A stretch of 62,124 nt of DNA from Paenibacillus tritici. GTDB lineage: Bacteria > Bacillota > Bacilli > Paenibacillales > Paenibacillaceae. A model generated the notes under the pieces. It had not been told where the DNA came from and ran no database searches. It saw nothing but the letters and a program-made list of their open reading frames with translations. Location: positions 1 to 62,124 of the forward strand of contig NZ_JABMKX010000027.1 in the NCBI RefSeq assembly GCF_013204885.1, in the 5' to 3' direction. The translations under genes were made by a program, and so were the position numbers. Shown piece by piece: positions 1 to 7,757 of this stretch. The number at the start of each line of letters is the position of its first letter. Within the stretch, counting starts at the first letter, position 1.

Positions 1-116
1 TGGTGGCGATAGCGGAGGGGTTCCACGCGTACCCATCCCGAACACGACCGTTAAGCCCTCCAGCGCCGATGGTACTTGGACCGAAGGGTCCTGGGAGAGT
101 AGGACGTTGCCAAGCA
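1..116 (+). rRNA. rrf: 5S ribosomal RNA, 3' gene of an rRNA operon
   Basis: The sequence matches the conserved Bacilli 5S rRNA: the TGGTGGCGAT start, the central loop with CCCATCCCGAACACG, GGTACTTGG, and a 3' strand (TTGCCAAGC) that pairs with the 5' end. The first one to three bases may lie outside the window. The 16S and 23S genes would be upstream of the window. In B. subtilis an rRNA operon also precedes csfB, so the position agrees with synteny. Confidence 0.95.
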
Positions 117-120
117 CATG

Positions 121-154
121 AGCTATTGTCGAATTTTCGACAGTAGCTTTTTTG
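121..154 (+). terminator. Rho-independent terminator of the rRNA operon
   Basis: A stem of about 13 bp (AGCTATTGTCGAA with TTCGACAGTAGCT, one G-U pair) has a very short loop and is followed by seven T residues. It starts five bases after the 5S gene and so ends the rRNA transcript. Confidence 0.9.
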
Positions 155-230
155 TATGCTTTTTTATATAAAAGCGGGAAGAAATGCAGTGAATTTAGAT
201 AAAAACGCTTACAAACGAGTGACATTTTTG

Positions 231-261
231 TTACCGACGAGTCGGTGGTTCCAAGTATAAT
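231..261 (+). promoter_or_regulatory. weak SigA-like promoter with an embedded palindrome
   Basis: A TATAAT at 256-261 lies 19 bp after TTACCG. Between them is the perfect palindrome ACCGAC-GA-GTCGGT (233-246). A dyad between -35 and -10 is a common operator position for TetR-type repressors. The -35 box is poor, so this is a guess at the promoter of the lipoprotein gene at 376. Confidence 0.4.
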
Positions 262-375
262 AGAAAAGTGCAATTAATAAGCAAAAGCCTTAATACGAAT
301 GAACTACGTATAAATTCTAATTTAGGATTTTCTTGCGTCTTTAGATGCATGGTAGAGGTAAGGAGGATTTAAGGT

Positions 376-804
376 ATGAAGCGAACTCAACCTTTGTGGA
401 TATTAGTTATTCTTTGTATAGTCGGAGTAATGCTGGCGGGTTGCGGGGCGAAAGAGCCGGCTTGGGATACTTTTAACGGTGCGCTCAATGAGAAGGACTT
501 TCCTGTCCCCAAAGAAGCAAGCTCTCCCGACAGGACAACGACAAACGTAGCGATGGACTATGTACGGTACTCACTGCCCGGGTTGAAAGAAAAGAAAGGC
601 GTGCCGGACCCTTATCTGGAGGCCATCAAGGCGTGGGGATGGGAGGAGCAGGAGCAGAATGCTAATGATTCTGACGATAGTGGCAGCTCCCGTGTTTTTC
701 AGAAGGAAGGGCTTATTGTACATCTAACTGTGCATGACGACTATTTCATCGTGATGATCCCGAAGGAAAAGAAGGTCACAACCAAAAGCCTGAAGAACAG
801 ATAA
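376..804 (+). CDS. predicted lipoprotein of unknown function
   Basis: The 142-residue protein starts with a lipoprotein signal peptide: KR charge, a hydrophobic core at residues 7-21, and lipobox L-A-G-C with the lipidated Cys at 23. The mature part is small, polar and charged, with a Lys-rich C-terminus, and I recognise no catalytic motif. It is probably anchored on the outer face of the cytoplasmic membrane. A strong AGGAGG-type ribosome binding site sits about 8 bases before the ATG. The gene stands alone between the rRNA operon and a convergent membrane-protein gene, with its own candidate promoter and terminator. No function is assigned. Confidence 0.8.
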   Translation: MKRTQPLWILVILCIVGVMLAGCGAKEPAWDTFNGALNEKDFPVPKEASSPDRTTTNVAMDYVRYSLPGLKEKKGVPDPYLEAIKAWGWEEQEQNANDSDDSGSSRVFQKEGLIVHLTVHDDYFIVMIPKEKKVTTKSLKNR

Positions 805-838
805 AAAATCGCCGTCCGGTTATGGATGGCGATTTTTT
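804..838. terminator. bidirectional terminator between convergent genes
   Basis: AAAAAATCGCC(G)TCC and GGA(T)GGCGATTTTTT form a hairpin with an A-run on the left and a T-run on the right. It can end both the lipoprotein transcript (+) and the membrane-protein transcript (-). Confidence 0.85.
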
Positions 839-885
839 GGTGTGGAAATCACTGCATTCATAGCACTATGTATAGCTTGCCCGGA

Positions 886-1410
886 TTACTGGGCGTAATA
901 GGAAGCATCTGCCGCATTGAATCTCAGCATCCCGTCTTTGGCGGCTCTGTTCAAGCGCAGAAGGGTATAAAGGCGGGGCAGCAGCAGCCACAGGTGACAG
1001 ATCGCTAAGGATACAGTGAACGCAGGCGGAGCCCAGACGATGAAGAGTGCGGCAATACAAAGGCCGATCCAGAGATTATGCAGCTGTACTGAGCGGAAGA
1101 TGCCATAGTTGATGTATTGGTCAGGCATGTAACCGGGCCAGGGCAGGCGCAGGGACATTCGCCAGCGTTTGGCGATGGGATGTCCGGAAATCAGCAGCAC
1201 AGAGCGTGAGATAACATATTGAATCCACAGCATGACAGGACCGGCTATGATCATGAACAGGATACTTAGCCAGGACAAGAATATACTTTCGAGCACAAGG
1301 CATACAAAGGGAAGGGCAATATAGACCCGCAGCAGGAATGCTGTAATAGTAATTTTTTTGATAAGCTTGTATTGATAGAATGTTGCGGCACCTTTTGTGT
1401 TTGGTTCCAT
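886..1410 (-). CDS. small multi-pass membrane protein, function unknown
   Basis: The 174-residue protein is strongly hydrophobic. Likely membrane spans are near residues 20-42, 46-70 and 112-138, with a basic loop (KRWRMSLRLPW) between them. No transporter or enzyme signature is recognised. On the - strand an AGGAGG sequence lies about 14 bases before the ATG, which is rather far, so the start is uncertain. The gene is divergent from csfB and convergent with the lipoprotein gene. I would call it a conserved hypothetical integral membrane protein. Confidence 0.65.
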   Translation of the reverse strand: MEPNTKGAATFYQYKLIKKITITAFLLRVYIALPFVCLVLESIFLSWLSILFMIIAGPVMLWIQYVISRSVLLISGHPIAKRWRMSLRLPWPGYMPDQYINYGIFRSVQLHNLWIGLCIAALFIVWAPPAFTVSLAICHLWLLLPRLYTLLRLNRAAKDGMLRFNAADASYYAQ

Positions 1411-1562
1411 AAAGGAATTTCAGACCTCCTCCCAAGTTCTCTTGTTATTAATATCGGCGTATTCCTGTGTTTTGTTAAACAACGGGATCAGATTCACCGA
1501 ATCGGCATTCGTCGAATATATATATTTCAGGCTATGAAGGATTAGGAAAAAACTATGAAAAG

Positions 1563-1592
1563 GTTTAAAATGATAGAAGGTGTACCATACTG
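1563..1592 (+). promoter_or_regulatory. possible SigF/SigG promoter of csfB
   Basis: GTTTA (1563-1567) and CATACTG (1586-1592) are separated by 18 bp. They resemble the forespore consensus GHATR-N17/18-CATWHTA with one mismatch in each box. csfB of B. subtilis is forespore-expressed, which makes this plausible but not proven. Confidence 0.35.
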
Positions 1593-1620
1593 ATCTTAAA
1601 AGAGTCAAGGTGGGATGATT

Positions 1621-1806
1621 ATGGAACAGCAAACGGGTCAGGCCTGCATTATCTGCGGGCAAGAAAAGGAAGAAGGCATTGTGATTGTCTCGCATTTCAT
1701 CTGTGAGGATTGTGAGAGTGAGATGGTGCGTACTGAAGCGGAAGATGCCAAGTACCGCTTTTTCATTGGCCGCATGAAGAAGATCAATCTGCAGAAGAAT
1801 GCTTGA
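1621..1806 (+). CDS. csfB: anti-sigma-G factor Gin (CsfB)
   Basis: The 61-residue protein has two CxxC pairs (C9-x2-C12 and C28-x2-C31), which form the zinc-binding knuckle of Gin. The tail is charged. In B. subtilis Gin binds and holds back SigG, and also SigE, so that late forespore genes are not switched on too early. The second ATG of an ATG-ATT-ATG run is chosen because the AAGGTGGG ribosome binding site ends six bases before it and abuts the first ATG. The gene stands alone after an rRNA operon, as in B. subtilis. A terminator follows it. Confidence 0.9.
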   Translation: MEQQTGQACIICGQEKEEGIVIVSHFICEDCESEMVRTEAEDAKYRFFIGRMKKINLQKNA

Positions 1807-1896
1807 TGCAGGAAGTGCAGGAAATGTTACCAGAAAGCATATAAAGAGCGGGCGGTGGATCTGTGTCGCGTTGGCTGCAAATTAAAGGTTCCTTTT

Positions 1897-1937
1897 AACG
1901 GCTTCTCCGCCCTGACCGGGTGAGGGGAGCCGTTTTA
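1897..1937 (+). terminator. Rho-independent terminator after csfB
   Basis: AACGGCT(T)CTCC pairs with GGGGAGCCGTT across a 15-base loop and is followed by TTTTATTGTTT. Confidence 0.8.
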
Positions 1938-2026
1938 TTGTTTCGGTAATACTTTGCGCGGAAGTAATAGGCGTTTGGGTGTATTTGCGTTAAAATAGAA
2001 GGTAACCCCCAGGGAAGGAAGAACAA

Positions 2027-3724
2027 ATGGACAAGCTACAGCCTGGCAGGGCACCTGTATACGAAATGCTGGAACAATATAGACATAAGGGTAATATATC
2101 TTATCATGTGCCGGGTCACAAGAACGGTGAGGCTTACCGGAGGACAACGGGTGCAGACAGTGCCGGTTATCTCACGGAAGTGATGCGTTATGATGTGACG
2201 GAAATTACCGGGACGGATGATCTTCATCATCCTGAAGGGGTGATACGGGAAGCGCAGGAGCTGGCAGCGGATTGTTACGGCGCGGAGGAGAGTTATATGC
2301 TGGTGGGCGGCAGTACAGCCGGCAATCTGGCTCTGATCCTGACAGTCTGTCCTGAACCCGGGAGGCTGCTCATTCTGCAGCGCAATGTCCACAAGTCTGT
2401 CATTCACGGACTAATGCTGGCAGGAGCACGTGCGGTGTTCCTGGAGCCCCAGATTGATCTGGGCAGCGGTCTTGCGGTTGCACCGTCTCCTGAGACGGTG
2501 CAGGCTGCCCTGGCAGCTTACCCTGAGGCTGCCGGAGTCCTGGTTACTATGCCGAATTACTACGGCATGGGCAGTGACCTTGCGCCCCTGGCACGGGCCT
2601 GTCACAGCAGCGGCGTACCGCTGCTGGTGGATGAGGCGCACGGGGCGCATTACGGGCAGCACCCGGCGCTTCCGGCCGGGGCGCTTGCCGGGGGCGCGGA
2701 CGGCGTGGTGCAGTCCACGCATAAGATGCTGACGGCGCTGACGATGGGCGCCATGCTGCATGTGCAAGGGCCATGGCTGGACCGCGCGCTGCTGCGGCAG
2801 CGCCTGGCCATGGTGCAGAGCTCCAGCCCATCCTACCCCGTGATGGCTTCGCTCGATCTGGCCCGGCGCCTGCTGCACAGCCAGGGCGCCGGTGCCTTCA
2901 CGGCGGGGCTCGCCGCCGTGGATGTCCTGCGGCGCGGCCTGGCTTCGCTGCCGCGCTTCGGGCTGCTGCAGCCGGCGGGGCCGCTGCAGCCTCTCTGCGG
3001 CGATGCTGGCGCCGCAGGGGAAGTTACGCCGCCGCTGTGCGGGGCGGCGTACGAGACCCAGGACCCCTTCAAGGCGGTCATTTATGACGCCGCCGGGGTC
3101 CTGGGGGGCTTCGAGCTGCAGCGCAGGCTCGAAGAGAGGGGGATCGTGCCGGAGATGAGCGACGACCGGCACGTGGTCCTGGCCTTCAGCCTCGGCTCGA
3201 AGGCAGAGGATGCAGCCCTGCTGCTGGAGGCGCTGCGGGACATTGCAGCGCAGACCTCCAGCGGGTTGCCGCAGATAAGCGGCACCGAAGCCGTCTCAGA
3301 TGCTGCAACAAGCGCTGCCCCCTATGCCGGAGATTCATCATTCTCCGGCATAGGGACCGCATTACTGGGCGCATCATATAATAACAGCAGTAAGGGGATT
3401 CTATCCTCTTCCGGCAATAATTCCACGTGGAACATTCCTGAACTCCCGCTGATATCGGCTCCGGTTGCGTTCTCTACGAAGCCGGTTGCAGCTAGTGAGA
3501 CAGAGAGTATAGCACTTGAGGCAAGTACAGGCAGGATGGCGGCAGAGATGGTCATTCCGTATCCGCCGGGCATCCCGCTGCTGTACCCTGGTGAGTTAAT
3601 TACAGAGTCCGTATGCGGCAGGCTGGTCCGTCTCCGCGAAGGCGGGGCTAAATTCCAGGCCTGTGCCGATCCCGCCTTACAGCAGATTAAGGTATACAAC
3701 ATTCAGAAGGGCGGAGAAGTATAA
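2027..3724 (+). CDS. yaaO: PLP-dependent Orn/Lys/Arg-type decarboxylase (YaaO-like)
   Basis: The 565-residue fold-type I PLP enzyme has HVPGHK near residue 27, the PLP-ring site D202-E-A-H, and the Schiff-base lysine in S-T-H-K (K233). It belongs to the family that decarboxylates basic amino acids to polyamines or cadaverine; the exact substrate cannot be read. B. subtilis YaaO, from memory, is about 480 residues. The extra length here is a Ser/Ala/Asn-rich low-complexity stretch, roughly residues 410-503, between the small domain and the C-terminal domain. Codons in about 2560-3260 are very GC-rich compared with neighbours, which creates long antisense ORFs. The stop directly abuts the tmk GTG, so the two are probably co-transcribed, as in B. 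subtilis. Confidence 0.9.
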   Translation: MDKLQPGRAPVYEMLEQYRHKGNISYHVPGHKNGEAYRRTTGADSAGYLTEVMRYDVTEITGTDDLHHPEGVIREAQELAADCYGAEESYMLVGGSTAGNLALILTVCPEPGRLLILQRNVHKSVIHGLMLAGARAVFLEPQIDLGSGLAVAPSPETVQAALAAYPEAAGVLVTMPNYYGMGSDLAPLARACHSSGVPLLVDEAHGAHYGQHPALPAGALAGGADGVVQSTHKMLTALTMGAMLHVQGPWLDRALLRQRLAMVQSSSPSYPVMASLDLARRLLHSQGAGAFTAGLAAVDVLRRGLASLPRFGLLQPAGPLQPLCGDAGAAGEVTPPLCGAAYETQDPFKAVIYDAAGVLGGFELQRRLEERGIVPEMSDDRHVVLAFSLGSKAEDAALLLEALRDIAAQTSSGLPQISGTEAVSDAATSAAPYAGDSSFSGIGTALLGASYNNSSKGILSSSGNNSTWNIPELPLISAPVAFSTKPVAASETESIALEASTGRMAAEMVIPYPPGIPLLYPGELITESVCGRLVRLREGGAKFQACADPALQQIKVYNIQKGGEV

Positions 3725-4366
3725 GTGAAGCGAGAAGGTTTCTTCATTACTCTGGAAGGAGGCGACGGCTCCGGTAAAACAACTGTACTCGGCAGAGTTG
3801 CAGCCTATCTGCAGAATCATTCCATGCCTTATCTGATCACCCGCGAACCAGGCGGGGTTGATATCGCCGAGAAGATCCGCTCTATTATTCTGGACCCGGC
3901 GCATACGGCTATGGATGCGCGGACAGAAGCACTGTTATACGCGGCAGCAAGAAGCCAGCATCTGGCCGAGGTGGTCGAGCCTGCATTGCAGGAGGGGATT
4001 ACCGTACTCTGCGACCGTTTTGTAGATAGCAGTCTGGTCTACCAGGGGTATGCAAGAGGGCTGGGTATTGAAGAGGTGTGGGGAATTAACCGGTTTGCGA
4101 CTGGCGGAAGAATGCCGGATCTTACCTTCTATCTGGATGTAGATCCCGAGGTGGGCCTGTCCCGGATCGCTGCCAATCAGGGCAGGGAAGTGAACCGGCT
4201 GGATCTGGAGAACCTTGAATTTCATCAGAAGGTACAGGCGGGCTATAAGCTAGTGGTGGACTCTGATCCGCAGCGGATTGTAGTCCTTGATGCGGGCCGT
4301 CCCATCCATATGGTAGAGCAGGACATTGTATCTGTACTGAAGGACAGGATATTAAAGGATTTCTAA
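3725..4366 (+). CDS. tmk: thymidylate kinase
   Basis: The 213-residue cytoplasmic enzyme phosphorylates dTMP to dTDP for DNA synthesis. The P-loop G-G-D-G-S-G-K-T-T lies at residues 12-20 and the dTMP-binding D97-R-F at 97-99. A Y-Q-G-Y-A-R-G segment follows. Length is typical of the family. The GTG start follows the decarboxylase stop with no gap, and a GGGCGGAGAAG ribosome binding site lies inside the preceding gene. This suggests translational coupling. Confidence 0.97.
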   Translation: MKREGFFITLEGGDGSGKTTVLGRVAAYLQNHSMPYLITREPGGVDIAEKIRSIILDPAHTAMDARTEALLYAAARSQHLAEVVEPALQEGITVLCDRFVDSSLVYQGYARGLGIEEVWGINRFATGGRMPDLTFYLDVDPEVGLSRIAANQGREVNRLDLENLEFHQKVQAGYKLVVDSDPQRIVVLDAGRPIHMVEQDIVSVLKDRILKDF

Positions 4367-4477
4367 GATGTTTTGTCTAATAAACAATAGAGGTATAATG
4401 ATTAAACACAGATCTTCAGCGGGTTAGCTGCTGACAGATGCTCTGTGATCACAAACCATGCAGGAGGGGATACGAAG

Positions 4478-4807
4478 ATGAATTTGATCATTGCAATTAT
4501 CCAGGATAAAGACAGCAACCGGCTATCCAGTGAACTGGTGAAAGCTAATTTCCGCGCAACCAAGCTGGCAAGTACAGGCGGGTTTCTCCGTGCAGGCAAC
4601 ACTACCTTTCTGATCGGGGTAGATGATATTCAGGTGGATGCGGTACTTAGTGTAATCCGCAACAGCTGCAAAGTGCGCGAGCAACTGGTCACTCCTGTAA
4701 CGCCTATGAGCGGTACGACTGATTCCTATTTGCCGCTTCCTGTAGAAGTGCAGGTTGGCGGAGCTACTGTATTCGTACTTCCCGTCGATCGTTTCGAGCA
4801 TTATTGA
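4478..4807 (+). CDS. darA: cyclic-di-AMP receptor DarA (PstA/YaaQ)
   Basis: The 109-residue PII-like protein begins M-N-L-I-I-A-I-I-Q-D-K-D and has the T-G-G-F-L-R ligand loop. Its length equals the known family length. It binds the second messenger c-di-AMP as a trimer; its downstream target is unknown. The ATG at 4478 is chosen because CAGGAGGGG lies seven bases before it; an upstream in-frame ATG has no such site. A TATAAT at 4394-4399 may belong to its own promoter. A c-di-AMP riboswitch occurs in the same window at 13.0 kb. Confidence 0.95.
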   Translation: MNLIIAIIQDKDSNRLSSELVKANFRATKLASTGGFLRAGNTTFLIGVDDIQVDAVLSVIRNSCKVREQLVTPVTPMSGTTDSYLPLPVEVQVGGATVFVLPVDRFEHY

Positions 4808-4845
4808 GCATAATGAGCAATACACTATTGAGGCGGTAGATATCC

Positions 4846-5289
4846 TTGAAGATCAATCCGGGCTACAGGCCCTTAAAAAGTGAATTATTGCCCACGGATG
4901 CTGAGAGACGGCCCGTTGAGCAAAAAAACTTCACCGATGTATTTCAACAGCAAAGCCAGCAGAAAACCATAGATGAGCTGAACCGCCAGATCAAAGATAT
5001 CCAGCAGCAGGGCGACCGGCTCTCCAAATCCATGACTGTACGCGAACTGTCAATCTACCGCAACATGATCAAGCGGTTCCTGGAGGAGACAGCACGCCGT
5101 GGAGTGATCCTGAAGGATACCAAAGGCTGGGACCGGCGGGGCCGCGGCAAACGCTACAAGCTGCTGGATGAGATTGATGCCGCGCTGCTGAACATGGCCG
5201 ATGATTTGCTGGACAGTGAGCAGGGACGGATTGATCTCCTGGGACGGGTTGGAGAGATCCGCGGGCTGCTGATTAATCTTTCTTTCTGA
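4846..5289 (+). CDS. yaaR: YaaR family protein (DUF327)
   Basis: The 147-residue protein is mostly helical and charged, with an N-terminal disordered segment and a central conserved part (S-K-S-M-T-V-R-E-L through K-G-W-D-R-R-G-R-G-K-R-Y). It matches YaaR of Bacilli, whose biochemical role is not established. The TTG start at 4846 is supported by AGGCGGT eight bases upstream. It sits between darA and holB exactly as in B. subtilis. Confidence 0.85.
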   Translation: MKINPGYRPLKSELLPTDAERRPVEQKNFTDVFQQQSQQKTIDELNRQIKDIQQQGDRLSKSMTVRELSIYRNMIKRFLEETARRGVILKDTKGWDRRGRGKRYKLLDEIDAALLNMADDLLDSEQGRIDLLGRVGEIRGLLINLSF

Positions 5290-5306
5290 CAAACTTGGAG
5301 GAACAT

Positions 5307-6281
5307 ATGTCTTTTCATGAACTATTAGGCCAGGAGGATGCCAAGCGGCTGCTTCAGAATGCCCTGCGTAAGGATGCTGTAAGCCATGCCTATCTATTCA
5401 CCGGGCCGGCAGGCAGCGGGCAGGTGAAGATGGCGTTGACGTTCGCTCAAGCGATATTCTGCACGACGAGCCAGGATGATGCCTGCGGGGAGTGCCTGGA
5501 ATGCCGCAAGGTGCAGCATGGCAATCATCCTGATTTGACATTACTGCGTCCCGATGGGGCGAGTATCAAGATCGACCAGATTCGTGAACTTCAGCGTGTT
5601 TTTTCCTACCGCTCGGAAGGGATTAACCCGAAGGTTTATATTATAGAAGGAGCGGACAAAATGACGGTGCAAGCCGCCAATAGTCTGCTGAAATTCCTGG
5701 AGGAGCCGCCAGCCCCGGCGGTAGGTATTCTCATTTCGGATAACAGCAGCTCCCTGCTTCCGACGATTCAGTCCAGAACCCAGCGCATTCCGTTCAGCCC
5801 GCTGCATCCGGATATTATGCTTCAGGCGTTGTCCGGAGAAGGAGTTCCGGTGCCGCTGGCGCGGTGTGCAGTATCACTGACTGCCGGTCTTGACGGCTGC
5901 AGGGAACTTTTGGCACAGAATTGGTTTGCAGAAATGAGAAATCTAGTGTTACAATTAGCGAAGGAGTCTCTGGGCAAGGGCAGCTCCGCGGTGGCAACCG
6001 CAGGACCCAAGCTGTTCAAGACAGGACTTGGTGAACATTTGGATATTCTCTTCAGCATGTTCCACTTATGGTTCAAAGATATGCTGTACTTCCTGTACCG
6101 AAAGCACGAAAGTATCGTTTTCATAGATCAGTTAGACTTTATTTCCAAGGCTGCCCGTCAGCGGAGTACGGAACAATGGGTGGCTTACATGGAATTCGCG
6201 GCGGAGAGCAAGCGGAAGCTTCGTTCCAATGCCAATGCCCAGCTTTGTCTGGAGCAGTTCTTAATCCGACTGGAAAGCTAA
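5307..6281 (+). CDS. holB: DNA polymerase III delta' subunit
   Basis: The 324-residue AAA+-like clamp-loader subunit helps load the beta sliding clamp. A four-Cys zinc module is visible (C52, C60, C63, C66). The Walker A site is degenerate: G33-P-A-G-S-G with Gln39 in place of the usual Lys, so nucleotide hydrolysis by this subunit is unlikely, consistent with delta' being the non-catalytic 'stator'. The E-E-P-P motif and a sensor-like S-R-T-Q-R are present. The ATG at 5307 is chosen over an upstream TTG because GGAGG lies five bases before it. Confidence 0.95.
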   Translation: MSFHELLGQEDAKRLLQNALRKDAVSHAYLFTGPAGSGQVKMALTFAQAIFCTTSQDDACGECLECRKVQHGNHPDLTLLRPDGASIKIDQIRELQRVFSYRSEGINPKVYIIEGADKMTVQAANSLLKFLEEPPAPAVGILISDNSSSLLPTIQSRTQRIPFSPLHPDIMLQALSGEGVPVPLARCAVSLTAGLDGCRELLAQNWFAEMRNLVLQLAKESLGKGSSAVATAGPKLFKTGLGEHLDILFSMFHLWFKDMLYFLYRKHESIVFIDQLDFISKAARQRSTEQWVAYMEFAAESKRKLRSNANAQLCLEQFLIRLES

Positions 6282-6429
6282 AGGTTCGGGTTATTTATGA
6301 TACATCCTCCGGATACATCCTTAGCGCCTGGAAGTACGGGTTTAGCGGACGAGGAAGGACAAGCATGAATCATTAGGGAAGCAGTCTTGCTTAAGGGTTC
6401 CTTTTACCGTCAAACAAGGGGGTTAATTT

Positions 6430-7230
6430 TTGTACAGCGTAGTAGGTGTCCGCTTCAAAAAAGCGGGTAAAATATATTATTTTGATCCACTTGATTTCCC
6501 GATTGAACGCGATCAATGCGTTATTGTCGAGACAGCAAGAGGGGTCGAATACGGTAAGGTTGTCGTAGGCAAAAAAGAGGTGCAGGAAGCAGATGTTGTA
6601 CTGCCGCTCAAGAAAGTCATGCGTATTGCCGGTGAAACCGACGCGCGTGTGGTGGAAGAGAACAAAGGTGCAGCTAAGGATGCTTTTACCACCTGTTTAA
6701 ATAAAATCCGCGATCATGGCCTCAAAATGAAGCTGGTCGATGTGGAGTTTACGTTTGACCGCAACAAGATCATTTTTTATTTCACGGCTGAGGGCCGCGT
6801 GGATTTCCGCGAGCTGGTTAAGGATCTGGCGAGTATCTTCCGTACACGTATTGAGCTGCGGCAGATTGGGGTTCGTGATGAGGCCAAGATGCTGGGAGGG
6901 CTTGGACCTTGCGGGCGTGTACTCTGCTGCTCCTCCTGGCTGGGCGATTTCGAGCCGGTGTCGATCAAGATGGCCAAGGACCAGAACCTCTCGCTGAATC
7001 CGACCAAGATCTCGGGATTGTGCGGAAGACTCATGTGTTGTCTGAAATTTGAGCATGATAATTATGAGAGCACGAAGGAAGAAATGCCGGCAGTAGGCAA
7101 AATCGTCGTAACCTCACTGGGTGACGGCAAAGTAGTGGGTATCAATGCCGGAAGCCGCACGGTCCATGTGCAGCTGTTTGAAGTGGGCAAAGTTAAAGAA
7201 CTTCCAATGGATGATGTTGTCGTCAAGTAA
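6430..7230 (+). CDS. ricT: RicT (YaaT), PSP1-domain protein of the Ric complex
   Basis: The 266-residue protein carries a PSP1 domain. Cysteines are clustered at C161, C166, C167 and C198, C203, C204. In B. subtilis RicT works with RicA and RicF in a complex that holds two [4Fe-4S] clusters and steers RNase Y processing of mRNAs. It thereby affects sporulation, competence and biofilm formation. The TTG start has an AAGGGGG ribosome binding site about nine bases upstream. It lies between holB and yabA as in B. subtilis. Confidence 0.95.
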   Translation: MYSVVGVRFKKAGKIYYFDPLDFPIERDQCVIVETARGVEYGKVVVGKKEVQEADVVLPLKKVMRIAGETDARVVEENKGAAKDAFTTCLNKIRDHGLKMKLVDVEFTFDRNKIIFYFTAEGRVDFRELVKDLASIFRTRIELRQIGVRDEAKMLGGLGPCGRVLCCSSWLGDFEPVSIKMAKDQNLSLNPTKISGLCGRLMCCLKFEHDNYESTKEEMPAVGKIVVTSLGDGKVVGINAGSRTVHVQLFEVGKVKELPMDDVVVK

Positions 7231-7261
7231 ACCATTATAAGGTTACTTTCGGGGTGGAAAC

Positions 7262-7624
7262 TTGGAGAAGAAAAATATATTTGCACACATGCAGGAGATG
7301 GAAGCGCAGATGGATGAGATGCGCACCACACTGGGAGATTGGAAACAGACGGTCAAAGAGCTGATGGAAGCCAATCAGAAGCTTAGTTTGGAGAACGAGC
7401 AGCTGCGAATAATATTGAAAAGGGAAGCACCTTTGGATAAGGCCGCGCTTTCTGCGGAGGCGGAGGCAATACTTGCTGCCGAAGGGAAGGAAGAGGTCGT
7501 CGGGGAAGGCTATGATAATCTGGCCCGGCTGTATCACGAAGGCTTTCACATCTGTAATGTCTACTTTGGGCATTTACGGACGGAAGGCGATTGTCTGTTC
7601 TGCCTTTCTTTTCTTAATAAATGA
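7262..7624 (+). CDS. yabA: replication initiation control protein YabA
   Basis: The 120-residue protein has an N-terminal coiled coil (about residues 5-55), an acidic linker, and a C-terminal zinc module (H96-x-C98 ... C111-x2-C114). YabA tetramers bridge DnaA and the DnaN clamp and restrain re-initiation at oriC. The TTG start is preceded by GGGGTGG. A terminator follows directly, so it closes the tmk-to-yabA run. Confidence 0.95.
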   Translation: MEKKNIFAHMQEMEAQMDEMRTTLGDWKQTVKELMEANQKLSLENEQLRIILKREAPLDKAALSAEAEAILAAEGKEEVVGEGYDNLARLYHEGFHICNVYFGHLRTEGDCLFCLSFLNK

Positions 7625-7632
7625 GGATATCC

Positions 7633-7664
7633 AGCCGTAGGAGATTGTCGCCTACGGTTTTTTT
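7633..7664 (+). terminator. Rho-independent terminator after yabA
   Basis: CCGTAGG and CCTACGG form a perfect 7-bp stem around a 9-base loop, followed by seven T residues. Confidence 0.9.
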
Positions 7665-7757
7665 GAATGTAGAGAAGGCTATGCTTCCGGAGCAAGTTTT
7701 GTTTCGAAGGACGTTCAGATTGAAGCATAGGCTCAACAAAACTTTTAGGAGAATACA

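Noticed and set aside
127..142. Back-to-back TGTCGAA and TTCGACA (Spo0A-like) in the first terminator
   Set aside because: They are the two arms of the rRNA terminator stem, so the inverted symmetry is explained by the hairpin.
1420..1695. 91-codon - strand ORF over csfB
   Set aside because: Overlaps the 5' end of csfB on the other strand and has a Phe/Leu/His-rich non-protein-like composition.
2411..3172. 253-codon - strand ORF across the decarboxylase gene
   Set aside because: It is antisense to a clear PLP enzyme in a GC-rich stretch, where stops are rare in all frames. The translation is Arg/Pro/His-rich without a domain.
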